Shown here: piece by piece, positions 1-11,804 of the stretch
How the letters are laid out: each line of letters starts with the position of its first letter
Numbering within the stretch: position 1 is the first letter of the stretch
Source of the DNA: Lytechinus pictus
Lineage: Eukaryota; Echinodermata; Echinoidea; Temnopleuroida; Toxopneustidae
NCBI RefSeq assembly: GCF_037042905.1
Contig: NC_087256.1
Location: 26,431,501 to 26,495,500, forward strand
Direction of reading: 5' to 3'
DNA: 64,000 bases
Translations under genes and position numbers: made by a program
The notes under the pieces: model-generated
What the model saw: the letters and a program-made list of their open reading frames with translations, nothing else
Databases searched by the model: none
Told to the model about the DNA's origin: nothing

Positions 1-475
1 AAAATTTCTGAACCCCCCTTTCGAGGGCTTCGCGGGCTTTTTCTGCCTTGGAGACCCCCCTAAATCCGGAACACTGCTCAATATGTACCCCCTATTTCAG
101 GTGAGCTCTCATTCCAACAAAAGGTCCGTACTTTACTTTTCAAAATGAAATAATCCTGAATGAGCTTTCAAAACTAGCAGGAATTTCAGGAATTTGATCC
201 CGGGATTTGAACTATTTTTTTATGTTATTCAAGATATTTCATAACCCCTTTTTAACATTTCTCAGGAGTCCAAAGAGAGGGATATAAAAAAAAACACCCC
301 CTTTTAAAAGAAATCTCCGAGTGAAAATACAAATACACCCCCTTTTTTACAATTCGTGGGCCGGACTTGTCCCGCGAAAAAGCACCCCTTAATTTACCGG
401 ACATTATTTTTGGGGACACGCATGCGGTCCTTCCGACCCCGGAGTGGGGGGGGGGGGGGGGGGGGCGGGCCCTTG
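1..475. repeat. Transposon-like noncoding sequence ending in a poly-G run
   Basis: No convincing gene. The segment has several homopolymer C and G blocks and a phrase near 415-435 (GGGGACACGCATGCGGTCC) that resembles the right end of the poly-G-bordered element at 19.3-21.2 kb (CATGCGGTCCCC near 21155). It ends in about 20 consecutive G at 447-466. I read it as a fragment of the same interspersed family. The assignment rests on short matches only. Confidence 0.3.
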
Positions 476-1227
476 GTTAATATACCGCTATTATTATTAT
501 AAGCATAAATTGATTGATGAGTGTATTCGTCAAGAATATCTCAAGTCATTATGGGAAGAATATATTGACAGGATAACCCATGAAAACCGACAGGCTTATT
601 TCCAATAGTAAAATATAACATTATTGTCACAACAAAACTATGATCAAGTACAAGAACATGATGAAAAAGAAGGACATATATCTATCAATCAAACAGTTTC
701 CAAAAAACCTGAAGCAATCAACAATATACTTTATATCAAACAAGACCATATTTTGCTCTATATCATTTAAAATACTGGAAACCAACTGTACAAAAAATGT
801 ATGTAGGTGATACTGTTCTCGAGTAGATACACCCTGGAAGTGAGGAAAATTTTTACCACATTTGAATTGATTAGGAATAGAATTCCAAAATTGGATGCCA
901 TTGAATTGAAGTGTTCCCTATATGACATTCACGTTAAGTAATATAAAATCAGAATGAATATAGTATCGTACCTCAGGATATTTGAGACACGGGTGAAATT
1001 ATTTGCTATGTAATGATCTAAGGTATTCGAATAGAATATTTTATGCATGTGGTGTAATACTGATTGTTTAGATCTGTGATCTACATGGAGTATTCTTGCT
1101 TTTTCAAGTTCATTATACATCCGACGTGTGCTCTTGGGCCTAAAATAATTATGACTCTTACAATCTTATTCTAAATTATTCTTAACCTTTTCTTATCGGT
1201 CACACCCAGGCTACCGTACCAAGCCGC
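476..1227. other. AT-rich stretch without a recognisable gene
   Basis: Nothing here supports a complete gene. A short open frame at 504-608 on the plus strand has ordinary protein-like composition and ends in TAG, but has no start and no recognised motif. The LINE that begins at 1228 should carry an endonuclease domain upstream, and none is visible here, so this is flanking sequence or a decayed unrelated repeat. Confidence 0.3.
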
Positions 1228-3203
1228 ATGCAGCATTATAATAATAACATGTCTAATGACCATATCTCTTTTAAGAATGTTAACTGGCCCATATTTGTAT
1301 ACAAGTGTGAAAATATCATAAAAGATGAAATAATTAAATCTGACGATGATATTAAGAACATTTTTTATTCATTTATGGAACGCTTGAAAGAATGTATTTA
1401 TGAAGCAATCCCGAAAAAAAAAAGGCGGGAAAAAATCCTATCCCATGGTGGAACAAGGAATGTACTGAAAAGATTAAAGAAAGAAATAGAATAAGAAACT
1501 ATCTATCAAGAAAAATCACACTTGATAGAATTAACGAATACAAAAAAAAGAAGGCAGAAGCCCAACGAGTTCTCCGCAAAGCGGAAAGAGAATATTGGCA
1601 AGCTTTTTGCAGAAGATTAGACAGATTCATGCCAGAGACAAAGATATGGTCATGTATAAAACGTTTAAATGGCGTAACTGTCAAAAAATCACAAAATATG
1701 CCTATTTTGATTGAGAAAGGTAAAGCCATTACGTCCTTACCAGAGAGAGTAGAGATTTTTGGAACTTATTTCCAATCCGTAGGACAGAAAAATAAAGATT
1801 TTAATAAAACATTAAATAAGGAAGTACAAAATTCTTTCTACCAAAATGAACATGTTATTAATGAACCTTTCTCGATCAATGAATTTGAGAAAGCAGTTAA
1901 ATCTACTAAATTTGCTGCTCCGGGAAAAGATAACATTCCATACATTGTATATGAAAATATGCCAAAAAGTACAAAAGAAATTATGTTGAACATTATTAAT
2001 AGAATATGGGATTCGGGGGATATCCCGAGTCCTCTAAAACACTCAATTTTAGTGCCAATCTTGAAATCTGGTAAGGACTCAAAAAATGTTATCTCCTACA
2101 GACCAATATCACTTACATCTTGTTTTGCCAAAGTTATAGAGCGTATGATAAAAGATAGATTGCAATGGTACATAGATAAAAATAACTTATTGCCTAATTT
2201 CATTAGCGGTTTTAGAAAAGGTCGTAGTACTACTGACAGTATTGTTTTATTAGAAAATGACATTCAAAAATCTATTAATTGCAGAGAGCACACTCTTGCA
2301 GTATTTTTGGATGTCGAAAAGGCTTATGACAGTCTTTGGATTGATGGGTTACTGTACAAACTCACTCAATGTGGTATAGCAGGAAATATGTTACAGTTTT
2401 TAGAAAATTATCTAACAGAACGTACCTTTCAGGTAAGAGTTACAAATACTGAATCCAGAACTTTCCAAATCCATAATGGACTCCCCCAGGGGAGTGTTCT
2501 GAGTCCCCTTTTATATAATGTCATGATGAGAGATATTCCAATTGATCCTGAAGTGACAATATCTATATATGCTGATGATTGTGCAATATGGTTTTCTGGA
2601 AAAAATGTAGAGAATATTAGATTAAGGATACAAACTTATCTAGATGTATTATGTACCTGGTTTAAAGACTGGGGTTTCAAATTTTCTATTGAGAAGACTG
2701 TTCCGGTGTTTTTCACTAAGCTTACAAACGTTATCCCTCCAACAGTTAAATTGGAAGGAAGTATACTCACTTATAAAAATAATCACCGTTTTCTAGGGAT
2801 GATATTTGATAGTAAATTGTCTTGGCATCCCCATATAGAGAATGTAGTTTCAAGAAGTAAAAGGAAATTAAATATATTGCGAAGTCTGACAGGAACTAAA
2901 TGGGGAAGTTCATCTAAGTCCTTACTTATGGTTTACAGGGCAATTATTAGATCAATTTTCGATTATGGTTGTCAAGCTTATGATAGTGCTCCAGTAACTA
3001 CAAAAAAGTTGTTAGACTCGGTGCAATATCAAGCACTCAGAATATGTGCTGGTGGGCTACCATTGACATCGCTAGTTTCACTGCAGGTGGAAATGGGAGA
3101 ACCCCCTTTAGATTTAAGAAGGCAAATGTTATCAAGCAAGTATAGACAAAATATAGAAAGACATAGTAATCACCCATTAATAACACATATCAAACCATGC
3201 TGA
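1228..3203 (+). pseudogene. LINE A reverse transcriptase region, frameshifted
   Basis: Reads in one frame from 1228 and shifts frame in the A run at about 1412-1422. After the shift, the other frame gives the LINE motif WWNKEC at 1446-1463 and continues without a stop into the RT open frame (ATG at 1629, but homology starts earlier). The RT has the fingers region with YRPISLTS, the first catalytic aspartate in VFLDVEKAYDSLW near 2310, the GLPQGSVLSPLL motif near 2480, and the catalytic YADDCAIW near 2568. A TGA at 3201-3203 interrupts a frame that still resembles LINE protein for about 25 more codons. Product if intact: ORF2-type reverse transcriptase for target-primed insertion. Confidence 0.85.
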
Positions 3204-4275
3204 AAGTTCGATTATCTTAAAGGTAAGAACGTTAGTAAACCGTTTGGTTATAGGCTTCAATCCAAGATAGGAAAATAAATTAGTATTGAAAATATTATTT
3301 TTTTCAGCTTTTCCCCCTTGGTTATTTTGTCCACCAGTTATATCTACTGAATTAAGTTCACAAATTAAGAAATCGGACCATCCGATACAATTGCAACAAC
3401 TGAGTTTGGAATTGATACATACAAAATGGTCACACCAACTCCATATTTACACTGATGGATCCAAAGCTCCTGAAAAGGGGATTAGTTCAGCCGCTTTCTA
3501 TGTACCTTATTTTTCTTTTTACCAAGGAAAAAGGTTATCTAATTTTACCTCCTCCTATAGGGCGGAATTAATTGCGATTATTCTTGCACTGGAATGGATA
3601 GAATATTTAGATATATATACAGGTGTTGTTATTTTCAGTGACTCATTAAGTGCACTTTTATCTTTACAGAATCGGAAAGACGATCCTATTATCACAGAAA
3701 TTCTGACTATTACTACAAGACTCAAATATAAAGGTTTAGATATATACCTAGAGTGGATCCCTGGTCACTGTGGAATAATAGGAAATGAAATAGCAGACTC
3801 CTGCGCAAAAAAAGCTTTATCAAACAAAATTGAAATTCATAATCAAATAACATTATCAGAAATTATGCAACTTATTTCAAAAAGTTGTAAGATAGTTTGG
3901 CAAGAAAGATGGAATAAAACTAACTCAGCACTGAAAGAATTGCAACCATCAGCGTTATCCACATATAAATGTAATCTAGGGAGACAGGAAACTGTACTCC
4001 ATCGTCTCCGTTTTGGAGTCGCTGGTCTTAACCAAGATCTACTAAGATTAGGGATCCATCCAACAGGGTTTTGTGATAGATGTCCTGAGGTAGAAACTGT
4101 CAGACATCTTTTACATTGTCCAAAATATATAATTGAAAGGTCAATGCTCCTTGTAGAATTGAATGAATCACAGCCAGGACAAATAATGGAGTATTTAAAA
4201 AAAGATGACCCAGGGATACAGAAAGCATTTTTACGTTTCGTTTCAAGATTAACTAAACGTTTTAGTAAGGAGTGA
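3204..4275 (+). pseudogene. LINE A RNase H domain and C-terminal zinc knuckle
   Basis: Open from 3286 to a TGA at 4273-4275 in a different frame from the RT. Homology runs on from the RT with a frame change near 3270. RNase H signatures are in order: IYTDGSK near 3448 (first acidic residue), YRAELIAII near 3560, FSDSLSALLSL near 3635, and the C-terminal HCGIIGNEIAD near 3765. A CDRCP...HLLHCP Cys/His pattern near 4070-4120 is the usual zinc-binding tail of these elements. In an intact element this domain would be fused to the RT and would degrade RNA in RNA:DNA hybrids. Confidence 0.8.
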
Positions 4276-4463
4276 TGACCTACTATTCTTATATTGTATT
4301 GTCTATAAGAAATATGAAAGGATATGCTTGTACAAGTCTAATGTGAAAAGAAAAAAAATATATATAATGTATGATATAATATACAAAATGATATGTTCTG
4401 CACATATAACTAACAAAGCCCACAAGTGTTTTCGCCTTGTTGTTGTTGTTGTTTAAAAAAAAA

Positions 4464-5040
4464 AGAAACAAATTATTTTAATGTTTAACCCATCTGTAAG
4501 CACAGGTACACTAGCGCCCCCTCGTCTATGCATGGGTGACCTATAGGCATTTATGTCCGAAAAATCGGCACAATGTACCGTGCTGACCGGTATGATTGCA
4601 TCTTTGAAAGGGCAGGGCAAGCGCAACTAGTTGGAACTGAGCTGAAGATTTTGTTTTGTTTTTGGTGAAGATTTGTTTATATGCCATTTTGACAAGAGTT
4701 ACGACAAACTTTTGTACATACCATAATTATCCTTTTTCATATTAGAAGGATACACAAGAATAATATTTCATATATGTATACATCATATTGGTAATAATAT
4801 CATTATGTGAGAAGTGAGATTTTTTATTAATAGAGTCAATGGCGACAATAGTCAAATATGACTAATCGCCACTCAAACCAACATAAGAAGAAGAAGAAGA
4901 ATGCGTCTATAGACTTTACATTCAATAGATTGGTATCTATGCACAAATTTAAGCGCAAATTGGTCTTTATGGCGATCGAGTCTAGGCCCACCAATCCCGT
5001 CCAGCATGCATGGTGATAGGTCACTTATATCAAACCATGA
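4464..5040. other. Noncoding gap between LINE relics
   Basis: No gene is visible. A short AAG microsatellite sits at about 4885-4900. The right part reads open on the minus strand as a continuation of the LINE relic at 5041-5256, but I see no domain motif in it. Confidence 0.4.
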
Positions 5041-5256
5041 AATCATGTGTATATTTAATTTTTCCTTTCGAACAAAATAAAACGATTTCCGTTTTCCCAA
5101 CGAGTAAACTATAATCTTGTTGTTTGTCATCCATTCGATGCAATTTGCCAGTTCTGCACTAAGTTTTTCTTCAATTTTGTAAGGATTTGTATCTGAATAT
5201 AGCAAGACACTATCGTCAGCATATAAAATATATTCAGATTTGTTAACACAAGCAAA
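5041..5256 (-). pseudogene. LINE reverse transcriptase fragment (YADD region)
   Basis: Translated on the minus strand this gives the catalytic YILYADDSVLLY motif followed by a plausible RT thumb start (IEEKLSAELANCIEWM). Only about 72 residues are recognisable. It is colinear with a second minus-strand RT fragment at 6085-6173 carrying the earlier LLDLQKAF motif, so both probably come from one CR1/L2-like copy. The GxPQGS segment expected between them has been lost or replaced by later insertions. Confidence 0.7.
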
Positions 5257-5265
5257 CATTGACAG

Positions 5266-5480
5266 GACATGGTGGCTCAGTGGTAGAGCACCCACCTCAT
5301 GGACGGGAGGTCGCGGGGTTCGATCCGCGGCCGATTCATACAAAACTAAAGACTTTAAAAATGGGACCGTCTTGTTGTCAGGTGCTCGACGTATAAGAAT
5401 GGAGAAGGGTAATAATAAAAACACAATTATGTTATGCAGGGCCCGCTGGAAGTACAGCTGAGAGTGCATGGCTGCCTTGG
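5266..5480 (+). repeat. tRNA-derived SINE
   Basis: The head has RNA polymerase III internal promoter boxes: an A box (TGGCTCAGTGGTAGAGC, from about 5271) and a B box (GGGTTCGATCC, about 5317). The anticodon arm ACCTC...GAGGT encloses an 8-base loop rather than 7, so it is not a functional tRNA. It is followed by a non-tRNA body and AT-rich tail. It lies directly against the minus-strand RT relic, consistent with insertion into it. The 3' boundary is approximate. Confidence 0.65.
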
Positions 5481-5782
5481 GTAACTCATAATTAATAAGT
5501 CATAAAAAGATGGGACCTAAACTTCTTCTTTGTGGAACTCCACATTAATAGGCAGTGAATCAGATATAACCGTCTGCATAGTATATACATGCATGATGGC
5601 GAATAGAAAAAATATGATTTAAACCATATGCCACACATGTAAAATCTTAACCCTGTTTCTGTTTGGTTTCTGTTTATGGCCTTCCGTATAGGAATATGAA
5701 TTCTGCGTTCGTGCTGGTAAACGCCAAAGCTGGCATATAACCAATAACCTATGACACATTTACGTCTAGGTTAATCAGTCAT

Positions 5783-5984
5783 AGGGCCTTTTTCACACAT
5801 GAATCTTGAATCATCATTGTAATGATGATTGCTATTGTAATCGTGACTGTGATTAGCGTTCGTGATTCTAATATTGTTCTAGTTTGGTTTCACACGAGCT
5901 AAATATTCGTCGTTAGCCTCATTTTTCACTGGAATCATATCATTCATATTACGATTTTTTTTTTACCATGTGAAAGGGCGGATA
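5783..5984. repeat. Small inverted-repeat element (MITE-like)
   Basis: The left end CCTTTTTCACACATG (about 5787) is an imperfect inverted copy of CATGTGAAAGGGC (about 5970). Inside is a perfect 10+10 bp palindrome, AATCATCATT then AATGATGATT with a 2-base spacer (about 5811-5832), and several further ATTCAT/GATT repeats. About 200 bp with no coding capacity. No clear target duplication is visible, so the superfamily is not assigned. Confidence 0.4.
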
Positions 5985-6084
5985 GTACGTGGCTGACGCG
6001 GGGGCTGACGTTATAGACGACATTTTCTCTTTTTATCAAAGTGGAGACAATGGCAGAGTTGGGATTTTAACTCACAACCTTGCG

Positions 6085-6173
6085 ATTATGAGACCCACCA
6101 CTTCTAATTTCTTAAAAAGTATGTAATGATTTACAGTAGCAAAGGCTTTTTGCAAGTCTAGAAGAACCATTCC
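6085..6173 (-). pseudogene. LINE reverse transcriptase fragment (LDLQKAF region)
   Basis: The minus-strand translation contains GMVLLDLQKAFATVNHYILF, the RT block with the first catalytic aspartate (in LLDLQKAF; the usual D of AFDTVNH is A here). It sits upstream, in the minus-strand sense, of the YADD fragment at 5041-5256 and has the same orientation, so the two look like parts of one degraded LINE. Confidence 0.6.
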
Positions 6174-6395
6174 AACCATCATGACCATGCGCCCCTGTGA
6201 AATTCCATTCGTGAGGGTTTTTGATGCGTGCACCCCTGAGATCAGTGGTGCACCCCCCCCCCTGCCTCTTGGCCCTAGCCATATGGCTCCACCAATCATG
6301 AATTTTAAAAATGTAAAAAAAAATGGAATGTTTGAAAATTCCTCTAAACAGGATTTTAACTTTCTGAGACTTCATGGGAGAATTTTTTTTTTAAA

Positions 6396-7184
6396 AGAAG
6401 ACAAGTAGAATGTGGTGAAAGACCTTTACAACTAAGAAGAGAACTGTCTGTTGACAAATACATGTTTTATCTGTTAACAAACAGAGATAGTCATCATCCT
6501 ACTTTAGAAATTATTGAACCTTCCTGGTATACTGATCAATTTACTTGGAAATCAGGTCGTGGACCCTTTGTAATCAGAGCATGTAAGCCAAATGAAGAGA
6601 TCCAAATTGAACAACTAAGCCAAAGAATATTACGAGAACCTTTTTGGTCATATGAAATACCTAGTATATCTTACTATATCCATAAGATTATCAATAAACA
6701 ACGTAACTTAGTACAAGATATGAAAAATTGTGTCTCAGAAAGGATACATACAAGATGGAAAGGTTACTTAAATATCTACACTGATGGATCAAAACAAGAA
6801 GACAAGAGAACCGGCTCTGCTTTTTATATACCAGAACTGGATATTAAAAGATTCTTTAGATTAAATTCTGTAAGTATAATGAGAGCCGAATTAACAGCAA
6901 TGGTAATGGCACTTGATTGGCTAGGAGATAACAGAGGTATGTCCGTGGTAATTTTTACAGATTCGTTGTCTGCTCTTCAAGCACTTGAAAGCAATCGTAT
7001 ACAAAACAATCTTATTGTTGATATCTTGTATAAAATCAAAGTTTTACAATTATCAGATATTTATGTCAATTTTGAATGGATACCATCCCATTGTGGTATT
7101 CACGTAAACGATGTGGCAGACCTTTTAGCAAAAAAAGGAGCATCAAAAGAACAAGTTGAATTAAACATTCCATAATGGAAAAAT
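6396..7184 (+). pseudogene. RNase H LINE copy B, first half (split by LINE C)
   Basis: The open frame extends upstream of the ATG at 6462 to about 6399. It starts in the RT C-terminus (ECGERPLQLRREL, homologous to MGEPPLDLRRQ in copy A). RNase H follows with IYTDGSK near 6777, MRAELTAMVMALDW near 6880, FTDSLSALQAL near 6955 and HCGIHVNDVADLLAKKG near 7090. The frame ends just after the RNase H, where an unrelated LINE begins. The missing C-terminal part reappears at 10556, so copy B was interrupted after insertion. It belongs to the same broad group as copy A but is clearly diverged. Confidence 0.8.
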
Positions 7185-7301
7185 ATATGTCAGGAAGGAC
7201 GAGAAATAAGCTCCTGTCATCATATTCTCGAAAGAAGATATTTCGAAGCTGAAATAACTGTAAATATGTAATGTATTTATTTTTTCTTTTACGTAATACT
7301 T

Positions 7302-8147
7302 ATGAACGTAATGGATACTACACTTATCAACAGAATTTCGCTTAATGATAACGAAGAACTTGACCCATTTCAAATAACAACAGCATCACTTTCTCCTAAA
7401 AATTTTTCCTCGACAAAAGCTTTTTCTCAGCCATTCTCCATTTCGCACGTGAATGTGAGATCTTTGAATCGCAATTTTGAAATGTTGAAAGAAGTATATG
7501 AAGATGAATTGAAATCATTTTTTGATATAGTCGCATTATCAGAAGTTTGGAATGTTAAAGACGTAAATCATTTTTTAATGCCAGGGTATAATCTTGAATT
7601 ACAATGTAGAAATATTACAAGAGGAGGAGGAGTTGGTGCTTATATTCATTCAGGACTTAATTACAAACGAATGCCTAATTTGTCCTTGCACAATGCTGAA
7701 TCATTATGGCTGAAAATTCTCATTCAGGATGTGAGTATCATATTTGGGGTAATTTATAGAAAACCAGACAGTAACTTTGAAGAATTTAGTCTTGATCTCA
7801 ACGAGCAATTGCATAACTTGAATCTAGACAGAAACCATTGCATTATTGTAGGAGATTTCAATATAAATCTTTTGTCTCCAACTGAAAGTTGTCGTGATTT
7901 TATTCACATGACAGAATGTTATGGCTTACGTCAGTTGATAACAAGTCCAACAAGAATAACAAGTTCTAGCATATCTCTCATTGACCATTTTTATACTAAT
8001 ATGTATGCCTATCCTATTCAAGCAGGGTGTATTGAAGTAGATATTTCTGACCATCTCCCAGTTTACTCCGTTTTTAAGAACTTCAAGTGTGTTAAACAAA
8101 GAAAAAATAGTGTAACACGGAGAAACTTTCATAATTTTTCAATATAA
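7302..8147 (+). pseudogene. LINE C endonuclease domain
   Basis: A 281-residue open frame with the exonuclease-endonuclease-phosphatase fold motifs of LINE ORF2: HVNVRSLN near 7448, the metal-binding glutamate in ALSEVW near 7535, GDFNINLL near 7852, the DHFYTN segment near 7983 and the terminal SDHLPVY near 8046. In an intact element this domain nicks genomic DNA to prime reverse transcription. The frame closes at 8145-8147, before the linker that restarts at 8209 in another frame. Confidence 0.8.
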
Positions 8148-8208
8148 TTTTTCATTTTGTAATGATCTACATGTTACTACTAATTTTTGGAAAAGCGTTT
8201 TAGAATGT

Positions 8209-10216
8209 ATGGATCCTAATGAAGCTTATAATATTTTCCAAAGACAGTTCTTATTTGTTTGTAATAAACATGCTCCTATTGAGACAAAATGTGTTAAACA
8301 GAAAAAGAAAAATAAACCCTGGATAACACGGTGTATTAAGCGTTCAATATCGACAAAGCACAAACTTTTTTCTCAAGTTATAAAATCAAATTATAATAAA
8401 GATTGTTTGAATAAATATAAAAAATACAGAAATCACTTAACAGCCGTCTTAAGGAAAGCAAAGCAAATGCATTATGAACATAAGTTTGAAGCAGACAAAA
8501 AAGATTCAAAGAAAACTTGGAGTCATATCAATGAACTTTTGAATAAAAATAGTGGCTCGAATCTGAATTCAAAAATTAACAAATTAGTTGTTAACCAAGA
8601 AAATGAACCTTCCGAAATTACTTCATCTATTGATATAGCAAATTCACTCAACAATTATTTCTCTACTATTGGGAAAAATCTAGCTGAGAAAACTGAAAAG
8701 CCAAATGTTAATTACCGAGAGTTCATGGGTCCATACATTAGTCAAACATTTTTCTTCCTGCCAATAACAAGTTCAGAAGTTAAAGAAATGTTATACACTC
8801 TTGATCAATCTAAAGCAAGTGGCTATGATGACATATCAGTTCGACTGTTGATATATGCTATGAGTTATACCAGTTTTCAAAAAGGGAGATATAGAATCAC
8901 CTGGAAATTATAGACCAATATCGATTTTACCCGCGATTAGCAAAATATTTGAAAAACTAGTGAATGTACGATTGATGAAATTCATAGAAAAGAATGAAAT
9001 ATTGTATAAACACCAATATGGTTTTAGAAGTGGATACAGTACGAAACTTTCATTGATAAATCTGATTAATCAAATTACAAGATATACCGATGAAGGAAAG
9101 GTGACAGTAGGAATATTCATCGATTTTGCTAAAGCTTTTGATACGATTAATCATTCTATTCTCATTAAGAAACTAGAACACTATGGCATTCGTGGTAAGG
9201 CAGTAGAATGGTTTAATGATTATTTACGAAACAGAAAGCAATTTGTTAATTATGATGGTGTAAATTCCGAATACAGGTCGATTTCATGCGGTATTCCACA
9301 AGGATCAGTTTTGGGTCCTACTTTGTTCTTGTTGTATATAAACGATCTGGCAAACTCATCAAATTATTTCAATTTCCGTCTTTTTGCGGATGACTCAAAT
9401 TTATTTCATACTTTCAATTGTGATGAACAACATATTGATTTATCAGAAATTAGTCTCAATTTAAACAATATAATAGCATGGTGAAATGCCAACAAATTGA
9501 CAATCAATGTTACGAAAACTAAATATATGTTGTTTAAAAATAGACGAAAAAATATTATGATATCAGGACAATTGTCACTGAAAGGAACTTTATTAGAGTG
9601 TGTTGAATCAACATTATTTCTTGGTATATGTATCGACAAAAACCTTACATGGAAGAAACAGGTTGACATTGTCTGCAATGTGCTAAGCAAAAAAATTGGA
9701 ATACTTTATAGATTGAGGAATTATGTAACAAAGAGAATCTTAGTTATGTTACACAACTCATTTATTTTACCACATATAACGTATGGTCTGGAAGTATGGG
9801 GTGGGACGTGCAAAACAACCCTGAACCCTATATTATTACTTCAAAAACGAATAGCTAGAATAATGACGTTCAACCATCATACTTATCACTCTGCTCCTTT
9901 ATTTTATGATCTAAATATTCTCGATATTTTCAAACAATACCAATATTTGATAGGAGTATTTATGCACGATTTAATTAATAATCGGTTGCCGCATAGTTTT
10001 ATTGATTATTTTTCATTTATAGACCATCCTTACAATACAAGAAATAGAGAAAAGCGAAATGTTAATCTCGACAAAAATAATACCAATTTGGGAAAACAAT
10101 CAATTTCATTTTCTGGTCCTACTTTATGGAATCTTCTGCCAAGTAATGTTAGAAACACCCCCCAGTCGTAAGATATTTAGCAAATCGTTAAAATTAATGC
10201 TACTGGAAGATTATAA
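8209..10216 (+). pseudogene. LINE C reverse transcriptase, broken
   Basis: Three adjoining open pieces. 8209-8913 holds the linker with KPWITRCI and enters RT at SKASGYDDISVRLL. It then shifts into nonsense after an apparent internal deletion near 8845-8875. The correct frame resumes as ESPGNYRPISILP at about 8890 and runs to 9484 with FIDFAKAFDTINH near 9118, GIPQGSVLGPTLF near 9289 and the catalytic FADDSNLF near 9384. A TGA at 9482-9484 follows Trp in an otherwise colinear frame. 9485-10171 continues the thumb and C-terminal domain (LEVWGG, SFSGPTLWNLLP). A C-run frameshift near 10157 separates the last dozen codons. Confidence 0.8.
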
Positions 10217-10555
10217 TTAATTAGGTATGGTAAAATACTGCCTGAAAACAAATAATTGTTTATAAAGATTTTGTGAATAATTAAGATATTTTTTCTTGTA
10301 AATAGTGTAAATATGTTCATTGAAAATGATCGAAATTTTCTGCAACAGTATAAGTAGAATTAGTATTGAATTTGATGTACAATATTGAGATTTAGTTAAA
10401 TTTATTGTTTAAACTATGATAATGACATTATTTGGGGCTAACCTCGATTAGCATCTTGCTATTATGTTAGCTCCAATTACCAAATGTTTTGTTTATATGT
10501 GATGTACTATTCCTTGTTATTGTACCTGACAGTGATATTTGGTAATAAATTCAAT

Positions 10556-11320
10556 TCAATTCAATATATCAAAGAGGAATGGAAAACCCACATGTCTTTG
10601 ATTTATAAAGAAATCTGGCAGGCTCAATGGGTATCCTCATCTAAAGGAAGACATTTATTTAGCATCCAACCCAACGTGGCAGATACAATTAGTTATCAAG
10701 GTCTCATTCGGTTTGAAGAGACTATGATACACCGTTTAAGACTCGGAAAATGTAAATTGAATTATTATCTGTATAAATTTAATCAACGTGAAAATGGTCT
10801 ATGTTCCCATTGTCAGGTTCCTGAGACAATAGAACATTTTTTACTACAATGTAAGAAATATGAAAGAAAAAGAAGAATTATGCAAAGAAGCCTGAAATTA
10901 AACAAGCCAATATCAGATCTAGCAACATTATTGGGAAGAAATGCAGATTATAAAGTCATCCTGAATTACGTGAAAAAAACAAAGAGATTCGAATAAGGAT
11001 ATTCCACTGATCTCTCTCCATCTCTTTCTCTCTCTCTCTTCCTTTTGTTCTGATGATTAGTGATAATTCTTAGACTACTAAAATTGAGCTTCGACCTAGC
11101 TTCTTATATAAGTTTGCATACTATGAAGAACAAAAACGCACAATTTAATGGTGGTGGTAACTAATCATAATTATATTGCACCTCGCTATATGACAGGTCA
11201 GACTAGTCTAACGCCGAGAACATTGATGCGGGAATTAAGCAACTAACTCGGAAACGACCTGGCGCAGATAATCTACCAGATTGAAGAGCGCCAACTTAAC
11301 TCCAACACCAACCAACCAAG
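10556..11320 (+). pseudogene. RNase H LINE copy B, second half and 3' UTR
   Basis: Open to a TAA at 10994-10996. It contains the post-RNase H region and the Cys/His tail (LCSHCQVPETIEHFLLQCKKY, short by design of the family), which lines up with DRCPEVETVRHLLHCPKY of copy A. It follows the TTCAA tail of LINE C directly, which completes the nested-insertion picture. The 3' UTR includes a CT microsatellite at about 11020-11042. The 3' end is uncertain; I place it near the ACCAACCAACC motif at about 11310-11325. Confidence 0.7.
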
Positions 11321-11804
11321 AACCCTCCGATCAATATGGGGATTCCCCAATACAAAGACATCGACAGAGGGCGTCGCTACTCTAAAACAAAAGTGAAGTG
11401 AGGCCTGATGGTAAGGTCGTAACTTCAAATTAGAACTTCGGCTTTCAACTCAAGTCAAGACGAGTGGAATTGTGGAAAAGAACAATCATAGATAGATTTC
11501 AGTATCATCTCAAGGTAAGCTGCATTGGGTTTTGGAAGGTGAGAGTGAGATAGAGAGATTAAGAATGTAATTGTAAAAGGCTATTTATAAGTGATCCACA
11601 TGCAGCTCTGCCCGGCCCAACGCCCTCTCAAGCCAGGGTAACCCAGGGAGCTCCCTGCTGACCCTGGGTTAATTCAAGGGTTCATTACATGCCGCCGCGC
11701 ACAGAAAAATCAATCAAAATCAATGAAAAATCGTGTGTTGTGGACACCAGAAGTGGGATCGCAGCACGCATGACCCACTAGTTTGAGTAAAATATTAGGA
11801 CTAG
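11321..11804. other. Noncoding gap with a 33-bp palindrome
   Basis: No gene is visible. At 11639-11671 there is a near-perfect palindrome beginning TAACCCAGGG and ending CCCTGGGTTA around a short AGCTCCCTGCTGA core. The same terminus (TAACCCAGGGAGC) borders the element at 53.27-54.22 kb, so this looks like an extreme internal-deletion relic of that family. Confidence 0.45.

Larger units (their letters stand above)
1228..4463 (+). mobile_element. 5'-truncated RNase H-bearing LINE (I/Nimb-like), copy A
   Basis: A non-LTR retrotransposon copy that keeps the linker after the endonuclease, the reverse transcriptase and a C-terminal RNase H, followed by a 3' UTR. The 3' end is marked by a GTT/TTG microsatellite at about 4437-4453 and an A run. 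The endonuclease that should precede 1228 is missing, so the copy is 5'-truncated. The RT-RNase H order points to the I/Nimb-like group; the clade is inferred from domain order, not from a tree. Frameshifts and an in-frame stop show that it is dead. Confidence 0.8.
7185..10555 (+). mobile_element. L2/CR1-like LINE copy C, nested inside LINE B
   Basis: A nearly full-length non-LTR element: apurinic-type endonuclease, RT, then a 3' UTR of about 340 bp ending in a TTCAA microsatellite (about 10546-10562). It sits exactly between the two halves of RNase H LINE B. The 3' UTR contains a TTGGGGCTAACC...TTAGCTCCAA stem-like segment near 10433-10475. No RNase H is present. The clade is inferred from the FADDSNLF-type catalytic box and the simple-repeat tail. 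The 5' boundary is approximate. Confidence 0.8.

Noticed and set aside
5266-5340. tRNA gene
   Set aside because: A and B boxes are present, but the anticodon loop has 8 bases and a SINE body follows; treated as a SINE.
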